Shown here: positions 10,175 to 22,644 of the stretch, piece after piece
Position numbering within the stretch: position 1 is the stretch's first letter
Layout: the number at the start of each line of letters is the position of its first letter
Assembly (NCBI GenBank): GCA_040954595.2
Contig: CM082590.2
Location: 4,402,001 to 4,466,000 of the forward strand
DNA from: Balanoglossus misakiensis
Taxonomy: Eukaryota > Hemichordata
DNA length: 64,000 nt
Reading direction: 5' to 3'
Made by a program: the position numbers and the translations under genes
Notes under the pieces: generated by a model
Seen by the model: the letters and a program-made list of their open reading frames with translations, nothing else
Told to the model about the DNA's origin: nothing
Database searches by the model: none

Positions 10175-13100
10175 TAGATCCTGGAAAATTTACATTATAA
10201 AATACTAGCAACAAATTTTGATGACAGTACTGATTCTTAAAGATACACATAAAATTTATGAAATTTGGCAAGTTTCAAAAAACTGTTCAGTAAGTTCTTA
10301 TTTTGGGGGATTTAATTTGCACTAATTTGCTTCATATGCAAATAAGCATGTTATAAACATGACACTGGTAAATGTTCGGTCATATAATATCTCTGAAGGA
10401 TCAAAATACTGTTATATCAAGGTACATGTGGTAATTTCACAAAATATGTAACTAATCAGAAAGGTTCATCAAAAGGCCAATTTTTCTGGTCAAGGTTGAG
10501 TTAATTTAATCCTCAATAACACCTGTACTGGCAACTACTAGATTAACCTTGATTCTTGGGACCATCAGATAAATGGATATCACCAATGCCTATAATCCAG
10601 CTGATGTATTGATTTGGGGCTGGCTATTAACCCAACCACCCTTACACAGTACTTCCATAGAAGTTGATAAATTGTCTATGTAGTTTTATGTAATTTTAAT
10701 TTTGGCACATTTTTCTATTGCATTTTATGGAAATGTCAAAATCTAGGTACTGAACTCTATAGAACCAGGGTTTCAACCAAGATGGGGATATGCTACCCTT
10801 TGCCAGAATATTATTTATTTATTTATTTTTTTATTTTTTTATTTTTTTTTTTATTTTTTTTTTTTTTTGGGGGGGGGCACTTTGGTAAGAGGGAATGTAA
10901 TATCTCCAACATGTGAGTCACATCATCAAGTTAAGGGGTGTTGGTTCCCCCTGGCAATGTGCAAGGGGTGCCAACACGTCAAGAGGAGGTGAATCCCCCC
11001 ATCTCCCATCTAGATGAAACACTGTAGTACATGTTTCATAAGGGCAAAAAAAAAATCGAAAGTGATATTACAGTACAATAAAGTCACTGTAGTTCCAATG
11101 ATTCTGGTCATGGCTTTTACCCCAAAATGGGGCAACGACACAATTTTTTCGTGTAATTTTTTTTCCAGTCATTGTCAATCTACTACTAATGCATACACCA
11201 GTTGTTAAACAGTTAATAATCGCATGTTTTGGACAAAATTTTCGTCCTCTGCAGTTATTTTGGCTTAAAGGTATACAGTCACCTATACAAATTTAGCCAC
11301 AGTTACCATGGTAAATCGAGATCTAACCAATCACAGAATTTCAGTGGGTGGCACACGCGAAAATAAAGCGTTCTTTAGAACACTCAAATACGCCATTTCA
11401 ACTATATATGGCGATATGTAAATTGGAGGTGACCGTATACCTTTAATATCTATGCATTACATTGAGTTGAGTTCTGTCTGGCCGGACACAAACAGAAATG
11501 TTTGACAAGCAGTGTTATCAAAGTGATATGCATGATAAATTATTTTTTTCTTTGCCTAACTATTGTTGAATTACTTTGCCTCAAACTACAGTTCTTGTAG
11601 GAGAAGACTTACAAGTTCAATAAACTAAACCGTATAATATAAACGGTATACCAGTACACAATGTAACTTGAAATGCTCACAGCAAAATAACTGGTAGGTT
11701 AAAGACTCTGAGGTCCATAAGCTTAGTACAGGTCAAAGGTTAAGGATGATATTTATTTCAAATGAACAAATAAACGGTTATTGATTGCAAAATATTTGCA
11801 GGAGAAAGCTTTTGTGTATGCAGTAGTGTGATAAGACATGAAAAATAGAGACTTTTTCTCTTAAGTCACCTCATCCTTTTAGCTAGCTGCAACATTTTTG
11901 CATATTTGTAACTTTTGTGAAATTATCACGAAAGTTTTTTTCAAACTCTACTAATATACGCCAATCCAGATGTATGCACTGAAGTATATACAGGTTTTAT
12001 AAACCCCAAGTATGCGTGTATACAAGTTTTAATTGATAAATAATTAAGCCTTTTTTGCATTCTTCAAGACATGTGTGGTCTGGAGTATGTATTTACTGAA
12101 TTTTGACATCAAAAAGAGAAATTTTCTCTTAAATTACCTCATATTATAAAAATTCCTGAATGTTAGTGGGATACAGATTAAAATGTGTTCAAAATGTAGT
12201 GACAATATTTTGAGTATTTTTCAGGACCTGTTACATATAAAATTAAGTTGAAAATGTACATATTTAGGCCATGCAGTTATAAAACTCTGAACAAGATAAA
12301 GATAAAAACCTAAAGTAAACTTTGGTATCCTGTTTTGATCAGGGTTTTACCAGGTACATTGTTGACAAAGTCAACACACTGTCTTGATTTATGCCTGTTA
12401 TGACCTTCACTGTCGAAGAAATTTCTCTTATTTGGTTCATGTTAAGGTATTTATGTGCCCTAAAAATCAAAATCTTCAACTTTTTTTCACATTCAACTAT
12501 TCTTTGTTAAAAATGAGAATACAAACTGGGGGGGGGGGGGGGGTAACCATTCATGAGAGATTAAACCTTTCCAAATGTGAAATCCAAAATAAGTGTGTCT
12601 CATTTGGTTCATGCTTAATTTACTTATGTGCCCTGAAAATCAAAATCTTCAACTTTTTCTCATATTTTGCTCAAGGCAACTTTAGATTATTTTCTTTTAA
12701 AAATTGAAAATAAAACTAGGGGTCACTGTGCAAAATTTTGTATGGGAGATTGAACTTTAGTTTTCAAATTTAAAATCCAAAATGGCTGCCAGTGTATGTG
12801 TTAAGTCTATGGAGAAAAAAATAAATTATGAAAAACATGGTGGCAAACTTACACCATGATATTTTCTTTGATTTCTAAAAGACTCTTCACATATATACTA
12901 AAGAACTTAAATGTTTAAATTTTGTCATCTGTTCTTGAGGCACATATTACCTTAAAGTTTGTTAGTCCATAGTCCCTTTAGGGTCCTGTTAGTCTATATC
13001 TTTGTCTGGTTATCTGTGAATTTATGATTTCAGTGTAAGTACACAGTACATACTCTTTATCAATCAGGTTAGCAATAAAAACCTGAAGAAAAGAAATGGT

Positions 13101-13584
13101 GTTGTTCTGATAACATTATTTTCAAAAGTAGGTTACACATAGTAAAGTTTGTCTGGCTAAGATTTATGTAGAAAATGCAAACATGAAATATCAACTTCTC
13201 AAGATTTTTTTTTTATTCAACAGGTAAAAAACACAAATAAATTTAGAATATCTTTTCTCTGTAGTTGACCTAACTTTTCTCTGTAATTGACCACTATTTA
13301 GCGTCAGTTTTCATTTTCCTCCAATTTATTCTCTAAAATTTTCTGAGAGTCGCCAAGCAAAACTGAATAACACAGCAAAATTGTCTCAAATTTGAAATTC
13401 AAGATTACCTTAATTAACTCTTTGGAGAAAAATATATTGGTGAATTTTTTTTTTCAAAAGACAATGAAAACAATTTTCTTCTTTGTTTTCAAAAAGACTC
13501 CCCACATGCATTAATATATCAAAGAATTGACAGGTTTGGAGAACTATAATTTTTTCTGTACAGCTGACCCTGAAGCATATTACC
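10175..13584. other. AT-rich non-coding region with simple repeats
   Basis: No exon recognised. It holds a TTTA/poly-T microsatellite followed by a G run (about 10808-10878) and a poly-G run (about 12528-12542). There is also a ~185-bp imperfect tandem duplication around 12420-12720: the phrase TTATGTGCCCT(A/G)AAAATCAAAATCTTCAAC occurs twice. The duplicated short open frame lacks any domain. Confidence 0.55.
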
Positions 13585-14328
13585 TTAAGGTGGCATTGCA
13601 TGAAACCGTCGAGACTTTTTCAGAGGCCTATTTATCATCAAAGACAACGTTAAAACCCCCATAAACCATATATATTCTGGAAGCTGAGTTTTTGAACTTT
13701 TGTTTGAGTTGCAAATATTATTGATCCCCTGAAATGATGGCGATTTTGGGTGAAAAAAAAAACATTTTTTGATATTATGTCATTAAATTTAAATTAGGTA
13801 AAAAAGTTGACCATGCATCATGCATCTTAATATGTCAATCAAAACTAGAGTACACGTGCAAAAAAACGGTAATTTTGTTTTGCGTTATCTGCTTCTATTG
13901 AGGAGCAACAGCGTTTGAAAGTTAGATTTTTAGTAAAATTTGATCAAATTCACGGTGAGTTGTATTGAATCAGAGTTTATTCCCACCAGGGACACTTTAT
14001 CGACTAACAAAAATACCGTTTTGTTGGATGGGTCATACACAATCCCCTATTAAAATTTGAGCAAATTCGGCCAACGCAGAGTAAAGCTATTTTCGTCTGA
14101 AGTTGTCAAGAGCAGCGAAACTGCAAACTGAGAAAAACGGCCATTTGCATTGTTGACACCTATTTGTTAAGCTGTGAACTCATTCAGAAAAGTGTTATTT
14201 TGGGGTGATTATGCACCATTTCCGCCAAGACGTATTAGTCAGGATGTGGGTCAGTATTAGGCCTACCGATTTATGTAAAAAAGTAAAATTTGGCAAAAAT
14301 CACAAGTTTTCATGCAATGCCACCTTAA
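13585..14328. mobile_element. TTAA-flanked inverted-repeat element, copy 1
   Basis: Terminal inverted repeats GGTGGCATTGCATGAAA and TTTCATGCAATGCCACC bound 13589-14324 (736 bp), and TTAA abuts both ends. A second copy lies at 53844-54584 with the interior in reverse orientation. No transposase is encoded. TTAA target duplication is typical of the piggyBac superfamily, so this is probably a piggyBac-type non-autonomous element. The superfamily call rests only on the target site. Confidence 0.8.
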
Positions 14329-15009
14329 TTAAGGTCATTTTTCATCTATAAGTAAATAGTTACCTTTAATTACCTGTTATTTATCAATGAAATATTATGC
14401 ACACATTTCAATCTACTCGGGAAGTGACTAATTATAACTTCACTCATATTCTGTTGAAATGACAATGATGTATGTAAATTGGAAATTTATCTTGATAGAA
14501 TAATTAATAATTAAATAGCATACTATTAATAAAATGAATGTCGTTTTATATATCATGAACATCTTTTTTAATCTACATAAATTGAATGCTATTAAAAAAA
14601 ATAATATAAATTAAGCTGCACTCCCCTAAATATAAAATGGTTTACCCCTAAGTCTAATCTGATGTATAGTGTGGTAAAATTTGTGGCAATAAAATGGCAA
14701 CCACTTTAGTGTTCAGTGAAAACAGTGTGGGACATATTTATCCACCTGACCAGTATTAGAAACATATTTTTTTTAAGAAATCGTTTTAAGGATGTACGTG
14801 CAGAACATAAACCGGAAAACTGCGCACACTCGTCTTATTCCCATAGGATTACATTTGATAATTGCTAGAAAACAAACTTCTACTCTTGTCATTTTCATGA
14901 AATTTCACACAAAGCTCAGTCCAGTAAATATAAATTCATTGGTCAAATAAAATATAGGGGTCACCGCGCTCAATTTTGAGATAAATTGCGCTTAAAAATT
15001 TGCATTCAT
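14329..15009. other. AT-rich non-coding stretch
   Basis: Nothing recognised; no open frames of note and no repeat match within the window. Confidence 0.45.
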
Positions 15010-15510
15010 TAATAAAGAGAAAACTACACGCCACTGATAAGTTAAACTGTTATTTTTCTAGAAGCGTCCGAAAGCTTTAATGATGTCAAATATACAAAAT
15101 TTATAAAAATTGTGTGAAATATGATGAAATCGTGCGCATCATGCAAGAACTATGATGTCATTCCACACTACGGCAGCCAGAGAAACAAAAAAATTCACAA
15201 TATTAATAAAATTGCCTACCTACCTACCCTTTTTTGAAAACCATGTAATCGGAACACATATATTATTTTTATGTTGCCTAAGACCGAAAGAGTGATGTTC
15301 AAACTTCTTCGACACGGTGATGATCCTTGCTGCTGTGTTTTGTGAGTGCTGAAGAAGATTTGTTGCAGATTGAGGAAGACCGAACATTAACGAATTGCAG
15401 TAATCAAGTTTGGTTGAAAGAACTGCATGAATTAAAGTACAACAATCATTAGAAGACAGGTACTGACGTATTGATCTGATGCGTCGAAGATGAAAAAACA
15501 CAAGTTGTAG
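15010..15510 (-). pseudogene. LINE reverse transcriptase 3' fragment (copy 2)
   Basis: On the minus strand, 15220-15501 is open for 93 codons. It reads FHLRRIRSIRQYLSS, then LDYCNSL, then a QNTAARII-like phrase. This succession is characteristic of the region just after the catalytic core of CR1/L2/Jockey-type non-LTR retrotransposon reverse transcriptases. Further downstream on the same strand, AAVVWND resembles the conserved WN phrase near the end of such ORF2 proteins, but in a different frame. The RT catalytic core and endonuclease are absent, so this is a 5'-truncated relic. The same fragment starts R at 6360, so it is a fixed part of that composite repeat. Confidence 0.75.
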
Positions 15511-15534
15511 GGCCTACTCTCTTGAGTGAGGAGA

Positions 15535-15620
15535 AACCCTAACCCTAACCCTAGCCCTAACCCTAACAGTGAGGAGAAACCCTAACCCTAACCCTAGCCC
15601 TAACCCTAATTAGGGTCCAA
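15535..15620. repeat. Telomere-like CCCTAA minisatellite (short block)
   Basis: CCCTAACCCTAGCCCTAA units are interrupted by CAGTGAGGAGAAA. They directly follow the LINE fragment, as at 6893-7000. Confidence 0.85.
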
Positions 15621-16479
15621 CGGGCATTAGGGGACCTGAGATTTCGGGCTCTAACCCTACTGCCTTGCCAATGTTTTTTTTACCCCTCCTTTTGATACAA
15701 TGTAGGTAAACATATAAACAACAACAACAACAAATATCAACAAAAACAAGTCAACCCTTCCATGTTTTTTTAAGGTCGAGTCCCCCAATGCCCAACTTAT
15801 GTCTTGTTTGGCCAAAAAAAGAGGGTTAGAGAATATTGTTTGGATTTATTTTGTTATCTTTTAGGTTGTTGTTATTGATTTTGGTCCCCTGTCTAACCCC
15901 AGCCTTTAAAAAAACCATTTTTAGAAAGGCCAAAAAAATGCCTTGGTGGGTATATGCAAGTTGCTCCAGACGGCAAGTCCAAATTGTGCATGGACGGATT
16001 TCTTGGTAGGTACTTTTAAATTTTACATAAACCATAACAAACTATATATTTTCCGAAAGGTCTCGGCGAGTTCTATAACATACTAAAATTTAACAAACTT
16101 TGAACTTGACCTTGAAAAGTTATTGCGGAAAAACCTATTGAAAAAAACATACTTTATAGGGTACGCGGTGTCACCCCCTTAATATAGTTGGAAACCACTG
16201 AAAATTACAGGATAGATTGATAATAAGTTGTTATAATGTGGTGTGGTGAAAAAATTTTGAAATTCGAAGGTCAAGGTCAACTTCGCCATTGCTTATAGTT
16301 GTTGGTTTACCTATGTCGGATTTCATTATCCTTTGACCTTTGACCTTGATATTTGGTACACAAGTAGAGTGTCTATCTATAAACTCTTGACAAAAGTTAC
16401 ATTGAAATATTTTAACATAAAAGCACTTTTTTGACCAAAAAGCTAACTTCTGTAAATTAGCTGTAAATTAGCTTTTTTT
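15621..16479. other. Non-coding stretch within an R-type region
   Basis: Starts with GGGCATTAGGGGACCTGA, a phrase related to the TGCCCAACTT/GGGCATT minisatellite at 23885-24035. The rest has no recognised gene. The plus strand contains several AAGGTCAAGGTCAA-like phrases and the minus-strand open frame at 15826-16035 lacks motifs. Confidence 0.4.
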
Positions 16480-19400
16480 TAATATACACTTTGCTTTTTT
16501 AAGATTATTTTTTTATTTTAGGCATTTCAAGGATGAAACTTTCCAGAAACCATCATGAGATGTTCTAGAATATAAAAAAGTTTACACTTTTGAGATTGGA
16601 CGCCATTAAGTATTCCAAATGTTGTTACAAAATAGACTGAAATAATGCCCATAGACTTAACATGTATAAAAACAAAAGAATACATTTTTTGGACACTTTG
16701 TAATTTTTTTTTAATGTATTTGTTTTGTCTTTTATATATGATATAGAGTAGTAATTGCTCTATTCAAAACACTATTTGGTTTAAAGATCTGATTTCATTT
16801 AGTCTTTTATTTTAATTTATTCTATTGTAATTATGCATGTTCAAGTATAGGGAAAATATTCAGTTTTGAGGTTAAGTTTGCATTACTTTTAACACACTTA
16901 GGGTTGGCCGATCTTCAAACTGTAACTGGTTTTGAGACCACCAATAACTGCTCTAAAACATATTGAAGACCGGATGTAAAATCATTAAGAATAAATTTAT
17001 AGGTGGGGCCACAATAAAGGGATGTAAAAGTAATTATTTCGCTTTAATTGCATGTTAAAGAATAGGAAAAAATGATAACATTAGAGAACCTATCATAAAA
17101 TGTAAAATAAAGGAGCTTAAGAGCTGATTTTTCCGGGAATGATAGACATTTAAATTCTCTATTCTGGGGTACCTTAATATCTAAGAAATGTAGACAAGAA
17201 GTTATAAAAATATAATTATGAAACAAAATGGTTGTGCCCCATAGGCTTTACACTGTAGAAAACAGGGTGTCATAGGTAAAAAATTAGGAAAGTAAGAAAA
17301 CATGTTGTTTAAAGCTTGTAATTTTTCAGTGATTGTTAAGAACTTGTTGGGATACTACCTACATTTTTTAAAGTTGTTACATGTACAGCAATGCCAGTAA
17401 CTATGAATACAAACTAGGTAATTCATAAACCTCATATAGAAATTTTCGCTATATTGCTACTTTACTTTTGGCACACCTTTTAATTTATTCTTAAAGATTT
17501 CACATCGGGTCTTCAATATGTTTTAGAGTAATAGTTAGCCATCTCAAAACAGGTTACACTTTAAAGATTGACCCACTATAAGTGTTACAGTAGTGTTGCA
17601 AACATTAGCTAAAACTTACATTTTCCCCTATACCTTAACATAGAAAACATCACTTTACTTTTGGCACACCTATTAATTTATTCTTAAAGATTTCACATCG
17701 GGTCTTCAATATGTTTTAGAGTAATAGTTGGAGATCTCAAAACAGTTTACACTTGAAAGATAGACCCACTCCAAGTGTTACAGTATTATTGCAAACATTA
17801 CCTAGAAACAGTGATTCACCCTATACTTTAACATGATTGTAGACATAAGATCCACTGTAACATCACTTTACTTTTGCCACACCTTTTAATTTATTCTTAA
17901 AGATTTCACATTGGGTCTTCAATATGTTTTAGAGGAATAGTTGGCAATCTCAAAACAGGTTACACTTTAAAGATGGACCCACTCTAAGTGTTACAGTAGT
18001 GTTGCAAACATTGGCTAAAACTTACATATTTTCTGTGTGAAATTTATGAATTACCTAGTTTGTATCAATAGTTTATGGCATTACAGTACAGGTAACAACT
18101 TAAAAATAATGTAGGTAGTATCCCAGCATGTTCTTAACAGTCTCTGAAAATTACAAGCTTTAAACAACATGTTTTCATACTTTACTAATTTTTTACCTAT
18201 GACACCCTGTTTTCTACAGTGTTAATCCTATGGGGCACAAACATATTGTTTCATAATTATATTTTTTATAACTTCCTGTTTGAATTTGAAAAACAACATT
18301 TCCCCTACAGCATAGAGAATTAAAAGGTTTATCTATTCTGAAAAAAATAGAACTTAAGCTTCTTTTGAAAAGATTTTACAGCAATTTCTAAACTTCAGTG
18401 ATTCACCCTATACTTTAACATGCATGTAGACATAAGATCCACTGTAACATCACTTTACTTTTGCCACACCTGTTTATTTATTATTAAAGATTTCACATTG
18501 GGTCTTCAATATGTTTTAGAGGAATAGTTGGAGATCTCAAAACAGTTTACACTTTAAAGATATACCCACTCCAAGTGTTACAGTAGTGTTGCAAACATTG
18601 GCTAAAACTTACATTTTCCCCTATACCTTAACATAGAAAACATCACTTTACTTTTGGCACACCTATTAATTTATTCTTAAAGATTTCACATCGGGTCTTC
18701 AATATGTTTTAGAGTGATAGTTGGAGATCTCAAAACAGTTTACACTTTAAAGATAGACCCACTCCAAGTGTTACAGTATTATTGCAAACATTACCTAGAA
18801 ACAGTGATTCACCCTATACTTTAACATGCATGTAGACATAAGATCCACTGTAACATCACTTTACTTTTGCCACACCTGTTTATTTATTATTAAAGATTTC
18901 AAATTGGGTCTTCAATATGTTTTAGAGGAATAGTTGGCAATTTCAAAACAGGTTACACTTTAAAGATGGACCCACTCCAAGTGTTACAGTAGTGTTGCAA
19001 ACATTGGCTCAAACTTACATATTTTCTGTGTGAAATTTATGAATTACCTAGTTTGTATCAATAGTTTATGGCATTATAGTACGGGTAACAACTTAAAAAA
19101 ATGTAGGTAGTATCCCATCATGTTCTTAACAGTCTCTGAAAATTACAAGCATTAAACAACATGTTTTCGTACTTTCCTAATTTTTTACCTATGACACCCT
19201 TTTTTCTACAGTGTTAACCCAATGGGGCACAAACATTTTGTTTCATAATTATATTTTTTATAACTTCTTGTTTGAATTTGAAAAACAACAATTCCCCTAC
19301 AGCATAGAGAATAAAAAGGTTTATCAATTCTGAAAAAATTAGAACTTAAGCTTCTTTTGAAAAGATTTTACAGCAATTTCTAAACTTGGCCCATAGGAAT

Positions 19401-19900
19401 ACATGCATTAAAATAAGCTAGAAGATAGGCAATTTTTAACTTGGCGACATTTTTTCAAAAAGGTTTAGTTTTATGCTTATTGAAACAAATATCTTACAAT
19501 CCGATACATGGTTTTGAAGCTTAGATTCTGCTCTCTCTAACCGCTGAAACCGTTTTTCAAGAATCGTAAGAATGAAATCAGAGAGCCAACGATTAGGATT
19601 AGTTACGATCTTAATTTGCACACACTTCTGGGTTTCGGCTAATTGTACGCACATACTTTTTAAAATAGGCTTCGTTTATTGCTTATTCTAATAAATATCT
19701 AACAATCCAATATATGGTTTTAAAGCTAAGAATCTTGGCTTTCTAACCGCTGAAATCGTTTTTTAAAAATCGTAGAAAATGAAATCAGAGAGCCGTCGAT
19801 TACGATTTGTAATGGTTGTATTAGGGTTAGGGTTTTACAACCATTTTCGGGTTTCGGCGACAGGCTGACGAATATGCTTTTTTTAAGAGTTTGCTTTAAT
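16480..19900. repeat. Composite repeat R with internal inverted and tandem structure
   Basis: 16480-17430 follows the order of the R copy at 7840-9275, with some gaps. At 17455-19020 come repeated units of roughly 195-215 bp containing CACTTTACTTTTG(G/C)CACACC and GGGTCTTCAATATGTTTTAGAG. At 18040-18330 and 19020-19400 the segment with GTAGGTAGTATCCCA and TATGACACCCT is inverted relative to 17220-17430. At 19430-19850 two forward ~207-bp units occur. The array therefore has arms that can fold back on each other around a tandem core. No coding sequence is seen. Confidence 0.75.
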
Positions 19901-20152
19901 TATTTCACGAATCCAACATATCATGAGAAAGAGCAGATCTTGTGCTTCCCAACGATATACATGATTTTCTTATTTGTTTTTATTTTCAATACATAATTCA
20001 TTGATTTTGTAGCACACTGTCAAGCACGATGCTTGCTATTGCCATTTAAAATACGACTCCCTAACTTACTCTTAATCTTACTTCCCACGAAACCTCGGTT
20101 TTCTCGTCGACGAAAACATTAAATCTACGTTATAATGCATTAGAGATACAGT

Positions 20153-20444
20153 TTAAACCGCTAGCAAAAGGTACTCTATTTACTTAAGAGTCCATCTAAG
20201 GTTTTTCCCGAGTTTGTGCGCTACTCCAGTCACTCATTTGCTCAAAGTATTTCGTCCGTCAACCGCTATTCAAGGCACTCATTCAAGGCACTCATTTCTT
20301 AAAGGTCATCATTGATTATTTTGTTCTTAGGTTCGTCAAGAGTAAACCGCTATTCAAGGCACTCTTTTTCTGTAAGGTCACCATTAATTATAAGGTTCTT
20401 TCGTCCGTCAAGAGTAAACCGCTATTCAAGGCACTCTATTCACT
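20153..20444. repeat. 72-bp tandem repeats before the recombinase gene
   Basis: The phrase AGAGTAAACCGCTATTCAAG plus GCACTC occurs at 20339 and 20411, exactly 72 bp apart. A partial copy lies at about 20260 and a more diverged one at about 20153. The last unit ends next to the ATG at 20445. A single related unit, AGAGTAAATGGCTCTTCAAG plus GCACTC, lies just past the end of the same gene at 22645. The repeats may be promoter elements, recombinase-binding sites or element ends. Confidence 0.8.
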
Positions 20445-22644
20445 ATGTCTAAGAGAGTATTTGGTAGTTCCTATTGTGATATTTCTGATTCTGGTTCACA
20501 CTTGTCAGGTGTTGAAGCTCTTCCAGTTGAATCATCTGACACAGAAAGCATAGAAATTCCACCAGCTCGCAGTGCAGGTAGGCCTAAGCGACTCTTTCCG
20601 GCTAAATATTTCTATGGGTCTAATAAGAAAAAGCAGAGGAAATCAAAACAGCCAAATAAACAGGATTTGAGGAAAAAAATTGACTGTCCAGTAGATGACT
20701 GCTCTGCCAAAGTGTTCAAGCTTAAAAGGCACCTAATGCAGATGCATGATGTCCCTGAAATGAGGGCGTTATTGATGACATCAAAGCACGCAACAACAAA
20801 AAGAATGGAAAGAAGGGCAAATCGAGACAGACCTTACCATCAATGTCCCCTCGATTGTGGTGCTACGGTTAAAAGACTGGACAAGCACCTGATGAATACT
20901 CACCGGTACGAGAGGGGGGATCCTCGTCTGGCGAATATTTTAGCCGACGCAAAAAAAAAAATCTTACAAAAAGGCCGCGTTAGAAAGGAAGGCTCGTAAA
21001 CAATCAACCGTATCAAACACATCTAAACAAAAAGAGCACAGGCCCAGAAGCCGAACAAGACCGGACCAGCAGGGCATAACGGAAAAAAGAAACCGCTCTC
21101 CCAGAAGCCCCCAGCAGGCCCCAGTTAGGGAAATAATCCCTGTAGTCAGAGAATCATCTGACGAGGAGTACATAGTACCACCTAAACGTTACCGGCGTAT
21201 CATTCCCCCCGCCGATAGTGATGAGGGTGAGGTCGAAGATGTGAGCGAAATATCAAATTCGTTTGAGGCCCACCTTTTGACTGCAGATGGAGGGCGCCGA
21301 TCACAAACTTCGGCCAAACAGAATAGGTCTCAGGTAGGCCGCCTTTTCCAGTCATTGGGGTCCCTTGAAGCAGTGGGAGATAGACAAAAAGTTCTTTAAA
21401 AAAGTTCATTGAAAACACACCCAATCTTAAAGCAAGTTCCGTAAGGAGCTATCTATTTTCATTTGGTATGATTTATAACTTTTGTTCATGCAGCACCCCA
21501 CCTCTCCTCCCACGCAAAGCAGATCTGATGCACAGATTAGTTTTAAAATGGGCTACTAGCTACAGGAAAGAGGTAAATCAAAGGTCTGCCGAATTCCAAT
21601 CCGAAGTGGTGCACCAGCTGATAACACCTGCCAAATTTAGATCCTTTGAAAATAGCAAAACGGCAAGAGATGCCTACAAAATTATTGCATCTGCTGGGAA
21701 GAAAACCAAAGTTAGCGAACAGGAATATAAAACTGCTAATGGGTATATACTGGTCTGCATAGCCCTGGATTCTGCCTAAAGATCTGGAGCGCTGCGCAAT
21801 GTAACAATCCGCGACTTCAATAAAGCGGTTGAAACCGACAACGGTCATGTTGTTTTAGTCGCAGAACATAAAACGGCCAGCTCCCATGGCGTGGCACGTT
21901 TGGTATTTACCAGGCCTCTATATAGAATAACATCACTTATGATTAGAGACTTGTTACCTAAAACACCAGGTGGAAATAAACCCACAAGGAGACTTTTCTC
22001 AAGTTTTTGTGGAGAGCAGCTAAGTAGCTCTACTTTCGCCAAATTCTTGGCTGATTCCTGGCGGAAATCAGGAGTTTCAAAAAAGAAACTGACAAGTACT
22101 ATTTGTCGAAAGAGTATGGTCACCATGGTTTTAGACACCCAGCCCGAGCTATCGAAGAAATTGGCTAGCCATATGAGCCACAGGGAGACGACCCAGGCAT
22201 CCTATTATAGGATTGCTGGAGCTGTGCAGGAAAGTTCTAATGTCATGCAGGAAACAAGAAAAATTAGAGATGGATTAACATCAAAAAGTAATGCAAAAGC
22301 TGAAATTGGTCAAACAGAACCAAAGGAGCAGGAGAAAGTAGAGCCAATGGACACTGGGGAGGATGATACAGCTGTAGATCCTCTGGAAATTGTGGATTCT
22401 GAATCCATACATGCACCCTCCACTACCGAGCAGTCGCACGTCTTCTCTGGAAGACGAAGCTTTTCAATAGACCAAGTTGAACTGATAGAAGGAAGATTTA
22501 GAAAAAAACATCTTGGAAAAATGTGTCACTGCTGCCCAGGTTAGGCAAGTAATGGAGGAAGACCCTGATTTTAAGGGCAGGTTCCATGGATATACGGTGA
22601 AGCAAATTGTAGACAGAATCCGGTGTAGTTTCAGAAAAAGATAA
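20445..22644 (+). pseudogene. Crypton-like tyrosine recombinase with zinc fingers (broken)
   Basis: Begins with ATG after the 72-bp repeats. The first frame (20445-20999) encodes an acidic/basic N-terminus and two C2H2-like fingers: CPVDDC..HLMQMH at 20684-20746 and CPLDC..HLMNTH at 20844-20903. A frame change in an 11-A run near 20950 leads into a basic, Ser/Pro-rich linker that stays open to about 21401. Another change follows before a helical segment with SSVRSYLFSFG. From 21468 the frame holds a catalytic domain with tyrosine recombinase marks: Arg at 21780 (RSGALRN), Lys at 21870 (EHKT), Arg at 22107 (CRKS), His at 22179 (MSHR) and Tyr at 22206. The usual box II His is Thr. A TAA at 21777 interrupts the domain; the paralogue at 38.5 kb has Gln there. 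A change in an A7 run near 22505 restores a C-terminal helical domain ending at 22644. The role, by family, would be DNA strand exchange in element mobility. Crypton-like is the best label; the subfamily is unknown. Confidence 0.75.

Noticed and set aside
21468-21510. Possible 28-bp intron (GTATGATT..TGCAG) in the recombinase gene
   Set aside because: Too short for a metazoan intron; the sequence is readable through.
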